Source of the DNA: a virus
Virus record (IMG/VR): IMGVR_UViG_3300027985_001685
Span: 62,001 to 126,000 of that record
Length of the DNA stretch: 64,000 nucleotides
Strand: one strand, 5' to 3'
This document shows positions 56,500 to 64,000 of this stretch, piece after piece. Each line of letters starts with the position of its first letter. Position 1 is the first letter of the stretch. The notes beneath the pieces were generated by a model. It did not search any database, was not told the DNA's origin, and saw nothing but the letters and a program-made list of their open reading frames with translations. The position numbers and the translations under genes were made by a program.

Positions 56500-57723
56500 A
56501 TGAAAGCAAGTAAAAAAATTGTTATTGTAATGATTGTTGCAGCTTCAATTTTGTTTTTATCACTGTTGGGTAACATTGTAGAGACAAATATGGCTGGACA
56601 GTTCCAGATTAAACAGGCAGCTATTAGCGGTGAAATGTCAGTCAGGTTTGAACCAGGAATGTATTGGCAAACTTTTGGTACGATTCACCCTTATAAGAAT
56701 GTTGCTACCGTAGGTTTTGGAAAAGAAAATGATGGAGATGGTTCTGCAGATATTGATGCAATTCCTGTAATTTTTAATGATGGATCTAAGGCCAATATTT
56801 CTGGATTGATCAGAGTAAAATTGCCTGCAACAATAGAAGGTGCAAAAAACCTTAAAAAGGAATATGCTGGTGGGTTTGATCATTTTATTAAATCAGGTAT
56901 TGTTCCCATTGTAAGAAATGCTGTAAGGTTGAGCGCAAACTTAAGAAGTGCACAGGAAGCATATACTACTCTTGCACTTTTTCAACAAGCAGTTGAAGAT
57001 CAACTTAGAAACGGCCCCTATGTAACTAAATCTGATACAGTTAGAATTAGCAAGAGTACAGGTGATGTTGAAGAACAAAAAGTTACTGTTATTGTAAGAG
57101 ATGAGAAGACAGGTGAACCACTTCGTCTTAATAATAGATTTCAAGAGCTTGGTTGTGAAGTTCTTGAAGCTGTAATTGATGTTCCAAATTTTGATAAGAA
57201 AGTTGAAGATATGATTGCTAAGCGTAAAGATGAAGCAATGTTGACTGAACTTTCAAAACAATCGGCCTTAAGAGCAAAACAAGATGCTATTACTGCTATT
57301 GAACAAGGTAAAGCTGATGTAGCAAAAGCTGAAGCAGATGCTTTGGTTGAGAAGAAAAAGGCTGTCGTTGAAGCACAAAAAGAAAAAGAAGTAGCAGAAA
57401 CACAAGCTCGCAAGAAATATGAAGTTGAAAAGCTTGCAGCGCTAGAGGCCTTAGAGAAAGCTAAGAAAATTAAGGCTGAAGGTATGGCTGAAGCTGCTGC
57501 TGCTGCTGCAAAAGTTAAAGCTGGTTTGACACCACTTGAAGCTGCAACTATTCGTAAAGACACAATGATTGGTATGATGGAAGCTTGGGCTAAAAGAGCT
57601 GTTCCTACAACAATCTTTGGTGGTAGTGATAGTAAAGGTGGATCCAATACTGTAATGGAAATTTTAGGGGCTGATTCTGCATTTAATTTAGTTGACAGAA
57701 TGGCTGCTAGAAGTAAACAATAG
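56500..57723 (+). CDS. SPFH/prohibitin-like membrane scaffold protein
   Basis: 407 residues. One N-terminal transmembrane helix (residues 5-25), a Band 7/SPFH domain (residues about 30-200; SVRFEPGMYWQTFGTIHPYK, FNDGSKANISGLIRVKLPA), then a long Ala/Lys/Glu coiled coil (residues 240-350) as in flotillin, HflK and stomatin-like proteins. Such proteins build ring or lattice scaffolds in the membrane. In a phage it could protect or reshape the inner membrane, or control host FtsH-type proteolysis. AGGAGG upstream. Confidence 0.8.
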   Translation: MKASKKIVIVMIVAASILFLSLLGNIVETNMAGQFQIKQAAISGEMSVRFEPGMYWQTFGTIHPYKNVATVGFGKENDGDGSADIDAIPVIFNDGSKANISGLIRVKLPATIEGAKNLKKEYAGGFDHFIKSGIVPIVRNAVRLSANLRSAQEAYTTLALFQQAVEDQLRNGPYVTKSDTVRISKSTGDVEEQKVTVIVRDEKTGEPLRLNNRFQELGCEVLEAVIDVPNFDKKVEDMIAKRKDEAMLTELSKQSALRAKQDAITAIEQGKADVAKAEADALVEKKKAVVEAQKEKEVAETQARKKYEVEKLAALEALEKAKKIKAEGMAEAAAAAAKVKAGLTPLEAATIRKDTMIGMMEAWAKRAVPTTIFGGSDSKGGSNTVMEILGADSAFNLVDRMAARSKQ

Positions 57724-57746
57724 AAACCCGTAACAAAGGAAAAGTT

Positions 57747-57965
57747 ATGTCAGAGGGAACAAACAACTTGCTTGAAAAAGCAGTTCAAGAAATGAATGAA
57801 ACTGATGCAAAAGGTGCAGTTGGTCAAATCAAAAATTTGATCAGAGGCATTAATGCAAACGATGAAAAAATCGCTGTGCTTGTAAAGCACAATGATGACC
57901 TTAAGAAACAAATCAACAAGCTTGTTTCTAAGGGTGGATTGACTGCAGATAAATTTGCAGCTTAA
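57747..57965 (+). CDS. Small coiled-coil protein after SPFH gene
   Basis: 72 residues, helical (LLEKAVQEMNETDAKGAVGQ, KIAVLVKHNDDLKKQINKLV). Preceded by AAAGGA and followed by a strong stem-loop. May be an SPFH partner by position. Function unknown. Confidence 0.5.
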   Translation: MSEGTNNLLEKAVQEMNETDAKGAVGQIKNLIRGINANDEKIAVLVKHNDDLKKQINKLVSKGGLTADKFAA

Positions 57966-57974
57966 TTTAAATTA

Positions 57975-58002
57975 AGTGCTTCCTCCTTTTGGAGGAGGCA
58001 CT
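57975..58002 (+). promoter_or_regulatory. 12-bp stem-loop that hides a ribosome site
   Basis: AGTGCTTCCTCC (57975-57986) pairs over 12 bases with GGAGGAGGCACT (57991-58002), loop TTTT. The 3' arm contains the GGAGGAGG in front of the ATG at 58007/58019, so folding would block translation; there is no T tract for termination. Confidence 0.65.
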
Positions 58003-58018
58003 CATTATGAGGTGTGTT

Positions 58019-58483
58019 ATGTCTGTTACTCCAAGTATTAGTGAATGTCCATTTTGTGGTCACAACTCCACTTCCTTTTCTACTGTATCTTATGATAGTG
58101 GTGAGCTCGACTATATTATTACGTGTGATAATGAAGAGTGTGGAGCATCAATGTCGTTAGATGCAAAGCCTGAATTGGTTAGTAGAAGTGAATTAGAGGC
58201 CTTAGAAGAACTAACTAATAAGTGGAATAAGAGATATAATCCATATGATAATGTTATTAAGTTTCCTATAGAAAGGCCTATCCCTTTAAAAGAAGCCCAA
58301 GAAAACTATAATGAACAAGAGAGCATTAAGGGAAAAAGAAATCAGATATATAATGATATTCTTTCAGTTAAAGGAATGTATCCACGATTTGCAAATGCTA
58401 AAATGCAACAAGATGCTAAATCATTTTTTAGATCTTTATGGCAAGTTCATTCAGGAGGTAAAGATGAGGGGTCGAATCAATAA
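58019..58483 (+). CDS. Lar-like restriction alleviation/zinc-ribbon protein
   Basis: 154 residues from ATG 58019 (GAGG upstream; ATG 58007 is an alternative). N-terminal ribbon SECPFCGHNSTSF...CDNEECGASM...LTNKWNKRYN matches the Lar-type pattern (CPFCG ... C..C .. A...WN.R) of small phage zinc proteins that relieve restriction. The C-terminal 90 residues are extra and helical. Translation may be controlled by the stem-loop at 57975. Confidence 0.6.
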   Translation: MSVTPSISECPFCGHNSTSFSTVSYDSGELDYIITCDNEECGASMSLDAKPELVSRSELEALEELTNKWNKRYNPYDNVIKFPIERPIPLKEAQENYNEQESIKGKRNQIYNDILSVKGMYPRFANAKMQQDAKSFFRSLWQVHSGGKDEGSNQ

Positions 58484-58733
58484 AATACCTAATTTCTTAG
58501 ATCCTAGAGGGGTCTGTTGCTCAAGTGCTGTAGTTTTAGATCGTTGGTTAAAGTCATGTACAAATTTAGATCAAGTTAAAACTGTAGAAGGCTTTATTCA
58601 AAGACATGGAAAAGAGTTTCGTTTGTGTAGGTGGTGTGAAATCTACATAGAGGCCTTGCTTTTAGAGTATATGCAAAAATATAATGTAGATCCAGAACAC
58701 ATTAAGCATCTGGAGGAGGAATGGAAAGACTAG
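58464..58733 (+). CDS. Small Cys-containing protein
   Basis: 89 residues from ATG 58464 (AGGAGG upstream). Contains GVCCSSA and CRWCEIYIEA. Basic at the N-terminus, helical afterwards. Overlaps both neighbours. Function unknown. Confidence 0.5.
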   Translation: MRGRINKIPNFLDPRGVCCSSAVVLDRWLKSCTNLDQVKTVEGFIQRHGKEFRLCRWCEIYIEALLLEYMQKYNVDPEHIKHLEEEWKD

Positions 58734-58999
58734 ACCTTAAAGAAATTGCTCAGTTTATTTCTGATTTTATAAAAATGAATGAAATGGATCCAGAATATAT
58801 TGGGTATATAAAAAAATTAGTGGACTTAGGTCCAAGACTATCTTTGGTTTCTTGTAAAAATTGTAGCTATTCATCTAATTTTTCTGGTTTAGATAATACT
58901 AACTTCTATTGCATGAAGTCACATGCTCCGTGGTATGGCAAGGGTGTAAAAGCAGATTATTACTGTAATTTTTATAAAGAGAAGACTAATGAAGACTGA
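58721..58999 (+). CDS. Small zinc-binding protein
   Basis: 92 residues: helical N-terminus and C-terminal CKNCSYSSNF...YCMKSH...YCNFYKE cluster, a likely zinc site. Start overlaps the preceding gene by 13 nt; GGAGGAG upstream. Function unknown. Confidence 0.5.
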   Translation: MERLDLKEIAQFISDFIKMNEMDPEYIGYIKKLVDLGPRLSLVSCKNCSYSSNFSGLDNTNFYCMKSHAPWYGKGVKADYYCNFYKEKTNED

Positions 59000-59120
59000 C
59001 ATGGAATACTTAAATAGAATGTTACTCGCTATTATAGATAGTGATATAGATAATAAGGATAGTATTGACAAAGAAGAGATAGAGGAAGATAATACTTTAA
59101 GTTTTTATAAAAAGGACTAG
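58989..59120 (+). CDS. Very small acidic protein
   Basis: 43 residues from ATG 58989 (or 39 from 59001), acidic (IIDSDIDNKDSIDKEEIEED). Overlaps the previous stop by 11 nt. Support is position and composition only. Confidence 0.35.
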   Translation: MKTDMEYLNRMLLAIIDSDIDNKDSIDKEEIEEDNTLSFYKKD

Positions 59121-59122
59121 TT

Positions 59123-59302
59123 ATGGCTGACATTGATTATCAAGATTTTGTTGATGAATACTGTAGTGAAAATGAATTAAATGAAGATGAATTAACTGAT
59201 TTAGATAAAAAAGCAATCAGACTAATCCTTATAAAAGAGCTTTTAAAAAGAAAGACTAGCAAAGGCAGTGTTTCTATTATTAACACATTTAAAAAGGATT
59301 AA
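59123..59302 (+). CDS. Small acidic helical protein
   Basis: 59 residues, acidic N-terminus (DYQDFVDEYCSENELNEDEL) and basic helical C-terminus. Starts 2 nt after the preceding stop and ends one nt before the protease start. Function unknown. Confidence 0.45.
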   Translation: MADIDYQDFVDEYCSENELNEDELTDLDKKAIRLILIKELLKRKTSKGSVSIINTFKKD

Positions 59303-59303
59303 A

Positions 59304-60896
59304 ATGAAGAAATTATTACAAATTTGTTCTTTTTTGATTTTTCTATCACTGATGTCTATTAATACACATGCGGCATTGGGAGCAAAATCATACAAGAAAA
59401 ACTATGTTCCTGGTGAATATATAGTTAAAGTTGAAAATGCAAGCGTCTTAAAGAACTTAAAAAGAACTTGTACAAAAGTTCAGTTTATTAATAAAGAATA
59501 TGTAAAAGCGAATTGTTCTGTTGTAAATATGAGAGGTTTCTATAAAGCCTTTAGTACAGATGTTCATATTGAGCCAAATTATATTTGGACTATTGATGAT
59601 TACACTGTGACTGATCCTGGTTTTTCTAAGACCTGGGGGCTTTACAATAAGACAAATGGTGTAGATATTAATGCTTTAAAAGCCTGGAATTTAACACGTG
59701 GCTCTGAAGATATCAAAATTGCTGTAATTGATACAGGCATTGATTACAATCATCCTGATCTTGCTGCCAATATTTGGACTAATGAAGCAGAAGCAAATGG
59801 TCAACCAGGTGTTGACGATGATGGAAATGGTTATGTTGACGATATTCATGGATATGATTTTGCTAATAATGATAGTGATCCTATGGATGGTAATGGCCAT
59901 GGTACTCATTGTGCCGGTACTATTGGCGCTGTTCATAATAATATTGGTGTTCCTGGTGTCATGGCTAATGTCAGCCTTGTTCCAGTAAAATTTCTTACTG
60001 ATGAAGGTTCAGGTTCCACTGAAGGTGCTATTAAAGCTATCGAGTATGCAATTAAAGTTGGTGTTAATGTCATGAGTAACTCTTGGGGCGGTGGCGGATA
60101 CTCTGAAGCCCTTAAAGACGTTATTGAAAAAGCAAAAAATGCCGGAATTGTATTTGTTGCTGCTGCAGGTAACTCAAGTACAAATAATGATACTTCTCCA
60201 CATTATCCTTCTAGTTATGATGTAGACAATGTTATTGCTGTTGCTTCCATTGATTCTGACGGTGGTATTTCTGATTTTTCATGTTATGGAAAACAATCAG
60301 TTGATGTTGCTGCTCCTGGTAGAGATATTTACTCTACATGGCCAGGTGGTGGATATAAGTCTATCTCTGGTACATCTATGGCAACTCCACATGTTTCTGG
60401 TGTTATGGGCCTATATTTGTCAATGTATAACTTTGATAGTTTTGTTGAACTAAAAAAGAAGTTAATGGAAACGGCTGTCTACTCTTCTGCTTATAAAAAT
60501 AAAATTTTAAGTCAAGGTAGAGTGGATGCTTTTAATTTCCTTACAAATACAAAGCCAGCAAGACCCGTGTCTCCTCCAGAAAGTAACTGGAAGACTAAAA
60601 GAATTAATGCTGTTCAAAGCGACCATCCATATGTAGATAACTTTTATAAAATTTATGAAATAAAAGTTCCTGAAGCTAAATACATTAGGGTTAAAGTAAA
60701 GAAATATGATCTTGAAACTAACTACGATAAGCTCTTCATTACTGATGCTAAAAATGGATTGGCTGATACAATTACTGGAGCTGGTGAAAACTATGTTTCA
60801 GAATATGTAGAAGGTGATACAGTAAAGGTTACTTTAAAAACTGATAGAAGCGAGACTCGCTGGGGCTTCTATATTAATGAGATTGAATATCAATAA
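59304..60896 (+). CDS. Secreted subtilisin-like serine protease
   Basis: 530 residues from ATG 59304 (AAGGA upstream). Signal peptide (LQICSFLIFLSLMSINTHA), short inhibitor-like propeptide (PGEYIVKVENASVL), then S8 peptidase with full triad: Asp in AVIDTGIDYNHPDL, His in GNGHGTHCAGTIG, Ser in GTSMATPHVSG, oxyanion Asn in AAGNSS. The C-terminal 100 residues form a CUB/PPC-like beta domain. It should act in the periplasm or outside the cell, perhaps degrading envelope proteins, biofilm or competitors at lysis. A terminator follows. Confidence 0.92.
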   Translation: MKKLLQICSFLIFLSLMSINTHAALGAKSYKKNYVPGEYIVKVENASVLKNLKRTCTKVQFINKEYVKANCSVVNMRGFYKAFSTDVHIEPNYIWTIDDYTVTDPGFSKTWGLYNKTNGVDINALKAWNLTRGSEDIKIAVIDTGIDYNHPDLAANIWTNEAEANGQPGVDDDGNGYVDDIHGYDFANNDSDPMDGNGHGTHCAGTIGAVHNNIGVPGVMANVSLVPVKFLTDEGSGSTEGAIKAIEYAIKVGVNVMSNSWGGGGYSEALKDVIEKAKNAGIVFVAAAGNSSTNNDTSPHYPSSYDVDNVIAVASIDSDGGISDFSCYGKQSVDVAAPGRDIYSTWPGGGYKSISGTSMATPHVSGVMGLYLSMYNFDSFVELKKKLMETAVYSSAYKNKILSQGRVDAFNFLTNTKPARPVSPPESNWKTKRINAVQSDHPYVDNFYKIYEIKVPEAKYIRVKVKKYDLETNYDKLFITDAKNGLADTITGAGENYVSEYVEGDTVKVTLKTDRSETRWGFYINEIEYQ

Positions 60897-60898
60897 AG

Positions 60899-60978
60899 TT
60901 TTATGCCCGTTTGGGTTCATAAAAACCTCCGTCTCTTGGTTACGAAGGGAGGGGCTTAGGCCTCTCCCTTTTTTATTT
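60899..60978 (+). terminator. Hairpin plus rho-independent terminator
   Basis: First hairpin TTTTATG-CCC..GGG-T-CATAAAA (60899-60924), then terminator GGGAGGGGC-TTAG-GCCTCTCCC (60947-60968) with T6. The terminator ends the protease transcript. Confidence 0.88.
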
Positions 60979-60989
60979 TAAGGAAGAAT

Positions 60990-61292
60990 ATGTTTATGAA
61001 TAGTTGTGTAGAATATTTATATCTTGTATATGATAAAAAGGAAGATTGTCTTGTTTTAGTTGAGAAGGATATTAGCCTAGATACTTTTATGACTCAGTTT
61101 AAAATTCTTTCATCTACATATATAGATAAAGAGGGTGATCTTCTAAGTACGCTATATGTTCCAAAAGAATTAGTTTCAGATTATCATATGGCTGGAAAAC
61201 ATGTAATTCCTCATGTTATCAGAATGTTTAATTTAGATATGATTTTTTCTTCAAAAAGCGGTATCTATTATAGGTCTAGAAAAATTAAATAG
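60990..61292 (+). CDS. Small unknown protein
   Basis: 100 residues, soluble alpha/beta-like (VEYLYLVYDKKEDCLVLVEK, LLSTLYVPKELVSDYHMAGK). AAGGAAG upstream of ATG. No motif recognised. Confidence 0.5.
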   Translation: MFMNSCVEYLYLVYDKKEDCLVLVEKDISLDTFMTQFKILSSTYIDKEGDLLSTLYVPKELVSDYHMAGKHVIPHVIRMFNLDMIFSSKSGIYYRSRKIK

Positions 61293-61312
61293 TTAGCCAT
61301 AAAGGAGAATAG

Positions 61313-61897
61313 ATGAAATGCTCTATATGTGGTAGTCAAACGTATTACAGTGGTGGCTGTATGGGTGAATGGGAATGTGACAATCCTAGGTGTGGAGAGT
61401 CTGATAATTGCAACAGAGAAACAATAAGAGAAGGGATGGAAAAAGAAAGAGGGAGTAAAATGAGTAATAAACCTTTTGACTATGAGCAACTTAAGGAGTT
61501 AAAACCGAGTGATGATAATCCAGTTGTTTTGGAAAGAGTACAGAAATGCGGAAATTATGAAGATGTACTTATTGTGAAAACAGCCCATATTTGCAGAGAG
61601 GGATTTATCCACTATTTCTATGCCGATGGAAATGGAAAGGGGGTTATGACGCCACTAACACTAAAGCGATTCTACTGCCTCAAAAAGAAAGAGAAGATCG
61701 TAGAGTTTTATGAGCATTTTTATATCGTATCGGGAGATACTAAATTCTTGGACGAGAACTTAAGATTGTATAATCTAGTGACTGGCAAGATTAGTGACAC
61801 TCCGTATAAGTCAGATAGTGTCATAAAAATCCCAAACGGTCGCACTCTTCTGATTGATGTTGAAAATAACAAGATGATTGGGTTTAAGGTTGAGTGA
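61313..61897 (+). CDS. Zinc-ribbon fused to repeated phage domain, paralogue A
   Basis: 194 residues. N-terminal ribbon CSICGSQTYY...CDNPRCG, then a domain starting YEQLKELKPSDDNPVVLERV that is clearly paralogous to 62413-62841. An internal ATG (61460) with GGGAG upstream could give the domain alone. Beta-rich afterwards. Function unknown. Confidence 0.55.
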   Translation: MKCSICGSQTYYSGGCMGEWECDNPRCGESDNCNRETIREGMEKERGSKMSNKPFDYEQLKELKPSDDNPVVLERVQKCGNYEDVLIVKTAHICREGFIHYFYADGNGKGVMTPLTLKRFYCLKKKEKIVEFYEHFYIVSGDTKFLDENLRLYNLVTGKISDTPYKSDSVIKIPNGRTLLIDVENNKMIGFKVE

Positions 61898-62130
61898 TGT
61901 ATACAAGAAGGAGAATGGATGAATGTGAAACATTCACTGAGTTCTGTGCAAGCCATACATGTAATATATATGGTGAAGTAGAGTCATCATGTCCCCTTGC
62001 TAAGTTTCAGCAACCAAATAAAAGGCCGAGTGAAAATGCGAGAGCGTATCAGAAACCTAGTGAATACTTAAGTCGGGTTAATTTAGAGTGTGAAAAAGAG
62101 TTTAATAGGCTTAAGAGAGAAAGGGAATAA
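61897..62130 (+). CDS. Small Cys-containing protein
   Basis: 77 residues from ATG 61897; GTG 61894 just upstream overlaps the previous stop. Contains FCASHTCNIYGEVESSCPLA and a basic helical end. No motif recognised. Confidence 0.45.
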   Translation: MYTRRRMDECETFTEFCASHTCNIYGEVESSCPLAKFQQPNKRPSENARAYQKPSEYLSRVNLECEKEFNRLKRERE

Positions 62131-62132
62131 CT

Positions 62133-62411
62133 ATGTTAGTCGATAGTGTGGGAAATGAGTATAGGGTTGGTGCTATTGTTAGAATGAAGCACTTTGATAC
62201 AAATAGAAAAAAGTACTACATGTATAAACAAGTATTTTCTATAGATAATGAAAAAGGAAGAGTTGGCTTTTCTCATTTGCCTGCAAGTGAAAAAGAGTTT
62301 AGGCTTCATTTTTATTTAGGGGACACTGAATTAAGAAGAGATACAGTAATAGTAGAATGCTATTATGAAGATTATAGAGAATTAAAAAGAAATAGAGCAA
62401 TGAGGGATTAA
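62133..62411 (+). CDS. Small unknown protein
   Basis: 92 residues, beta-rich N-terminus (VGNEYRVGAIVRMKHFDTNR), charged, SH3-like in pattern. Starts 2 nt after the preceding stop. Function unknown. Confidence 0.5.
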   Translation: MLVDSVGNEYRVGAIVRMKHFDTNRKKYYMYKQVFSIDNEKGRVGFSHLPASEKEFRLHFYLGDTELRRDTVIVECYYEDYRELKRNRAMRD

Positions 62412-62412
62412 T

Positions 62413-62841
62413 ATGGACACTAATATGTTTGTATATGAAGAGCTAAAGTCATTAAAACCAAGTGATGACAATCCGGTAGTATTGGAGAGAATAAAAAAAC
62501 TTGGTGACCCTAAAGATATAATCATTTTTTACTCTTCAAACATGTCTCAGTTTGGAGATATTGTTGGTTTTGATCTTGATAACTCTTGGATTAACTTAGC
62601 AAGAAGTGATTTAAAACTATACAGAGTAAGAAATGACACTACTGTTGAGATGAGAATGTATGGGTGGTTAGCTAGAGATACAGAGTCCCAAACATGGGAA
62701 TTTCTTCTTGAGTCTACGGACAATATTAAAGATCTAGAAGATACTTATGGAGACATAAATGATAGATATGTTAGGGTTCCAGAGAAAGACGAAGTCCTTA
62801 CTGTCGATATGAATAAACAATATAAAGTTGAGTTTGAATAA
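62413..62841 (+). CDS. Repeated phage domain, paralogue B
   Basis: 142 residues. YEELKSLKPSDDNPVVLERI near the start repeats the same element as in 61313-61897, showing a duplicated phage domain. The rest is beta-rich with no known fold. Its stop overlaps the start of the radical SAM gene by one nt. Confidence 0.55.
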   Translation: MDTNMFVYEELKSLKPSDDNPVVLERIKKLGDPKDIIIFYSSNMSQFGDIVGFDLDNSWINLARSDLKLYRVRNDTTVEMRMYGWLARDTESQTWEFLLESTDNIKDLEDTYGDINDRYVRVPEKDEVLTVDMNKQYKVEFE

Positions 62842-63989
62842 TGAATAATGAATCAGTAAATAGTAAATATGGTGTTTATACCATAAAAGAGTCAGATGAT
62901 GTAAAAGTTTTTATTTCAGAAAACTATAAGTATCATTTAGATAAAAATAATGGCCATTTTATAAGAACAGGAAAAACTCTAGCAGATGACCCTTCTATGA
63001 GTGTTTTCGGGCCTGAAATTGCAGATATTGAAATTTCAACAATTTGTCATGGGATTCCGCCTGTAGGTATGGATAAACCTGTGCCATGTAAATTTTGTTA
63101 TAAATCAAATAGTGGTCGTGGCGAAAATATGAGCCTCGACACTTTCAAGCAGATTTTTCATAAATTTCCAAGGTCATTGACTCAGATTGCTTTTGGTATT
63201 GGCGATATTGACTCTAATCCTGATCTTTGGAATATTATGCGTTATTGCAGGGATAATAACTATCAGTTTATTGTCCCTAACGTAACTGTAAATGGATATA
63301 ATTTAAAAGATGAATATGTTCAAAACCTAAAAGAGCTGTGTGGCGCGGTAGCTGTGTCTAGATATAAAAACTATGACGTATGCTATGACGCAGTTAAAAA
63401 GCTTACTGATGCGGGAATGGATCAAGTAAATATTCATATGCTTGTATCAGAAGAGACATTTGAAGACTGTTTACAAGTCGTTAAAGATAAAGCGAGTGAC
63501 CCTAGATTAGAAAAGCTTAATGCTATTGTCTTTTTGTCTTTAAAGCCAGTAGGAAAGACTAATACTTATAAGAGCTTAGATTCTAAGAGGTATCGTGAAA
63601 TCATCGATCTTGCTTTGGATTTGAAAGTAGGTATTGGCTTTGATTCTTGTTCTGCACCTAAGTTTTTAAAGGCAGTAGAAGACTGTGAAGCATTTGAAGC
63701 CTATAAAGTCTTAGCTGAGCCTTGTGAATCATTTTCTTTCTCTATCTATGTTAATCAGAGAGGAGAAGTTACTCCCTGTTCATTTTTAGAACACAGTGAC
63801 AAATACAAGCCCATTAATCTGCTAGAGGTTAATGACTTTATGGATGAGGTTTGGCATTCTGATTTAGCCAATACTTTTAGAAGCCATTTGGCCGAAACAG
63901 AGTCAAAGTGCTCTATGGATTGTCGAATGTGTCCAGCATTTGATATTTATGGGCCAGAGCTATATAAGAAGGCTAATGATGTCGAATAA
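62841..63989 (+). CDS. Radical SAM/SPASM-like enzyme with unusual Cys spacing
   Basis: 382 residues. Radical SAM core is indicated by PCKFCYKSNSGRGENMS and IAFGIGDIDSNPDLW, with C-terminal extra cysteines (TPCSFLEH and CSMDCRMCPAF) like the SPASM auxiliary-cluster region used by peptide-modifying enzymes. The first cluster reads C69-x13-C83-x2-C86 rather than C-x3-C-x2-C. Substrate unknown; peptide or protein modification is a guess from the SPASM-like end. Confidence 0.75.
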   Translation: MNNESVNSKYGVYTIKESDDVKVFISENYKYHLDKNNGHFIRTGKTLADDPSMSVFGPEIADIEISTICHGIPPVGMDKPVPCKFCYKSNSGRGENMSLDTFKQIFHKFPRSLTQIAFGIGDIDSNPDLWNIMRYCRDNNYQFIVPNVTVNGYNLKDEYVQNLKELCGAVAVSRYKNYDVCYDAVKKLTDAGMDQVNIHMLVSEETFEDCLQVVKDKASDPRLEKLNAIVFLSLKPVGKTNTYKSLDSKRYREIIDLALDLKVGIGFDSCSAPKFLKAVEDCEAFEAYKVLAEPCESFSFSIYVNQRGEVTPCSFLEHSDKYKPINLLEVNDFMDEVWHSDLANTFRSHLAETESKCSMDCRMCPAFDIYGPELYKKANDVE

Positions 63990-64000
63990 AACTCTTGTAG
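63979..64000 (+). CDS. Possible start of next gene, cut by window edge
   Basis: ATG at 63979 overlapping the previous stop by 11 nt begins a frame reading MSNKTLV to the window end. AGAAGG lies upstream. Too short to judge. Confidence 0.25.

Noticed and set aside
57141-57647. Minus-strand frame of 168 codons
   Set aside because: Antisense shadow of the Ala/Lys-rich coiled coil of the SPFH gene.
59691-60453. Alternative frames inside the protease gene
   Set aside because: Low-complexity Ile/Met/Leu-rich shadows of a well-supported S8 protease.

Overview
The window is part of a large, AT-rich tailed phage genome, probably a jumbo phage. Evidence: an HK97-type major capsid protein, a portal, a large terminase, a capsid protease/scaffold candidate, dozens of very small genes, a tRNA array and a tmRNA. 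No ribosomal protein or housekeeping operon is present. Lipobox lipoproteins, a CreA-like periplasmic protein and a lytic transglycosylase point to a Gram-negative host. I cannot name the host genus.

Layout. (1) 1-16.3 kb, minus strand: virion and packaging genes, read from a putative small terminase (15.3-16.3 kb) through HNH, TerL, small structural proteins, a portal with a MuF-like C-terminus and a protease/scaffold protein to the major capsid protein. (2) 16.3-16.66 kb: divergent intergenic region with a 13-nt direct repeat. (3) 16.66-28.6 kb, plus strand: a run of very small membrane and zinc-ribbon proteins, an SSB and two lipoproteins. (4) 28.6-38.8 kb: a 937-residue protein that looks like a QDE-1/YonO-type two-barrel RNA polymerase, a SLOG protein, a metallophosphoesterase, and intergenic repeats with a recurrent promoter-like motif. 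(5) 38.8-55.1 kb: RNA-rich region with a 521-nt tmRNA, tRNA-like elements, a Ro60 (TROVE) protein, an RNA ligase, a split RlmN-like methylase, nicotinamidase and nicotinate phosphoribosyltransferase, and a tRNA array (Asp, Asn, Tyr, Glu, Pro, Ile, Trp, plus one CAT tRNA). (6) 55.1-64 kb: lytic transglycosylase, CreA-like protein, SPFH protein, secreted subtilisin-like protease, small paralogues and a radical SAM enzyme.

Main discovery candidate: a phage Ro60/Y RNA system in which Y RNAs carry circularly permuted tRNAs. Six intergenic RNAs (41114, 41264, 51524, 54162, 54889, 55051) share the motif YCGA-N10/11-TTAYC, the Ro60-binding arrangement of animal Y RNAs. In each, the 5' and 3' ends pair into a stem, and most end in a T run. 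Two of them hold a full tRNA in permuted order between the arms of the Y stem: the 3' half ending in an encoded CCA, a 6-7 nt linker, then the 5' half. Both break at the same place, between tRNA positions 29 and 30, so each divides into 47 + 29 nt. One reassembles into a perfect tRNA-Lys(UUU); the other has a complete cloverleaf with an odd AUC anticodon. A Ro60 gene lies directly after two of the Y RNAs and is followed by a phosphoribosyltransferase-like gene and an Rnl5-type RNA ligase. A plausible model is Ro60-bound Y RNAs as precursors that are cut, sealed at 29/30 and opened at the linker to give working tRNAs; this processing model is inference.
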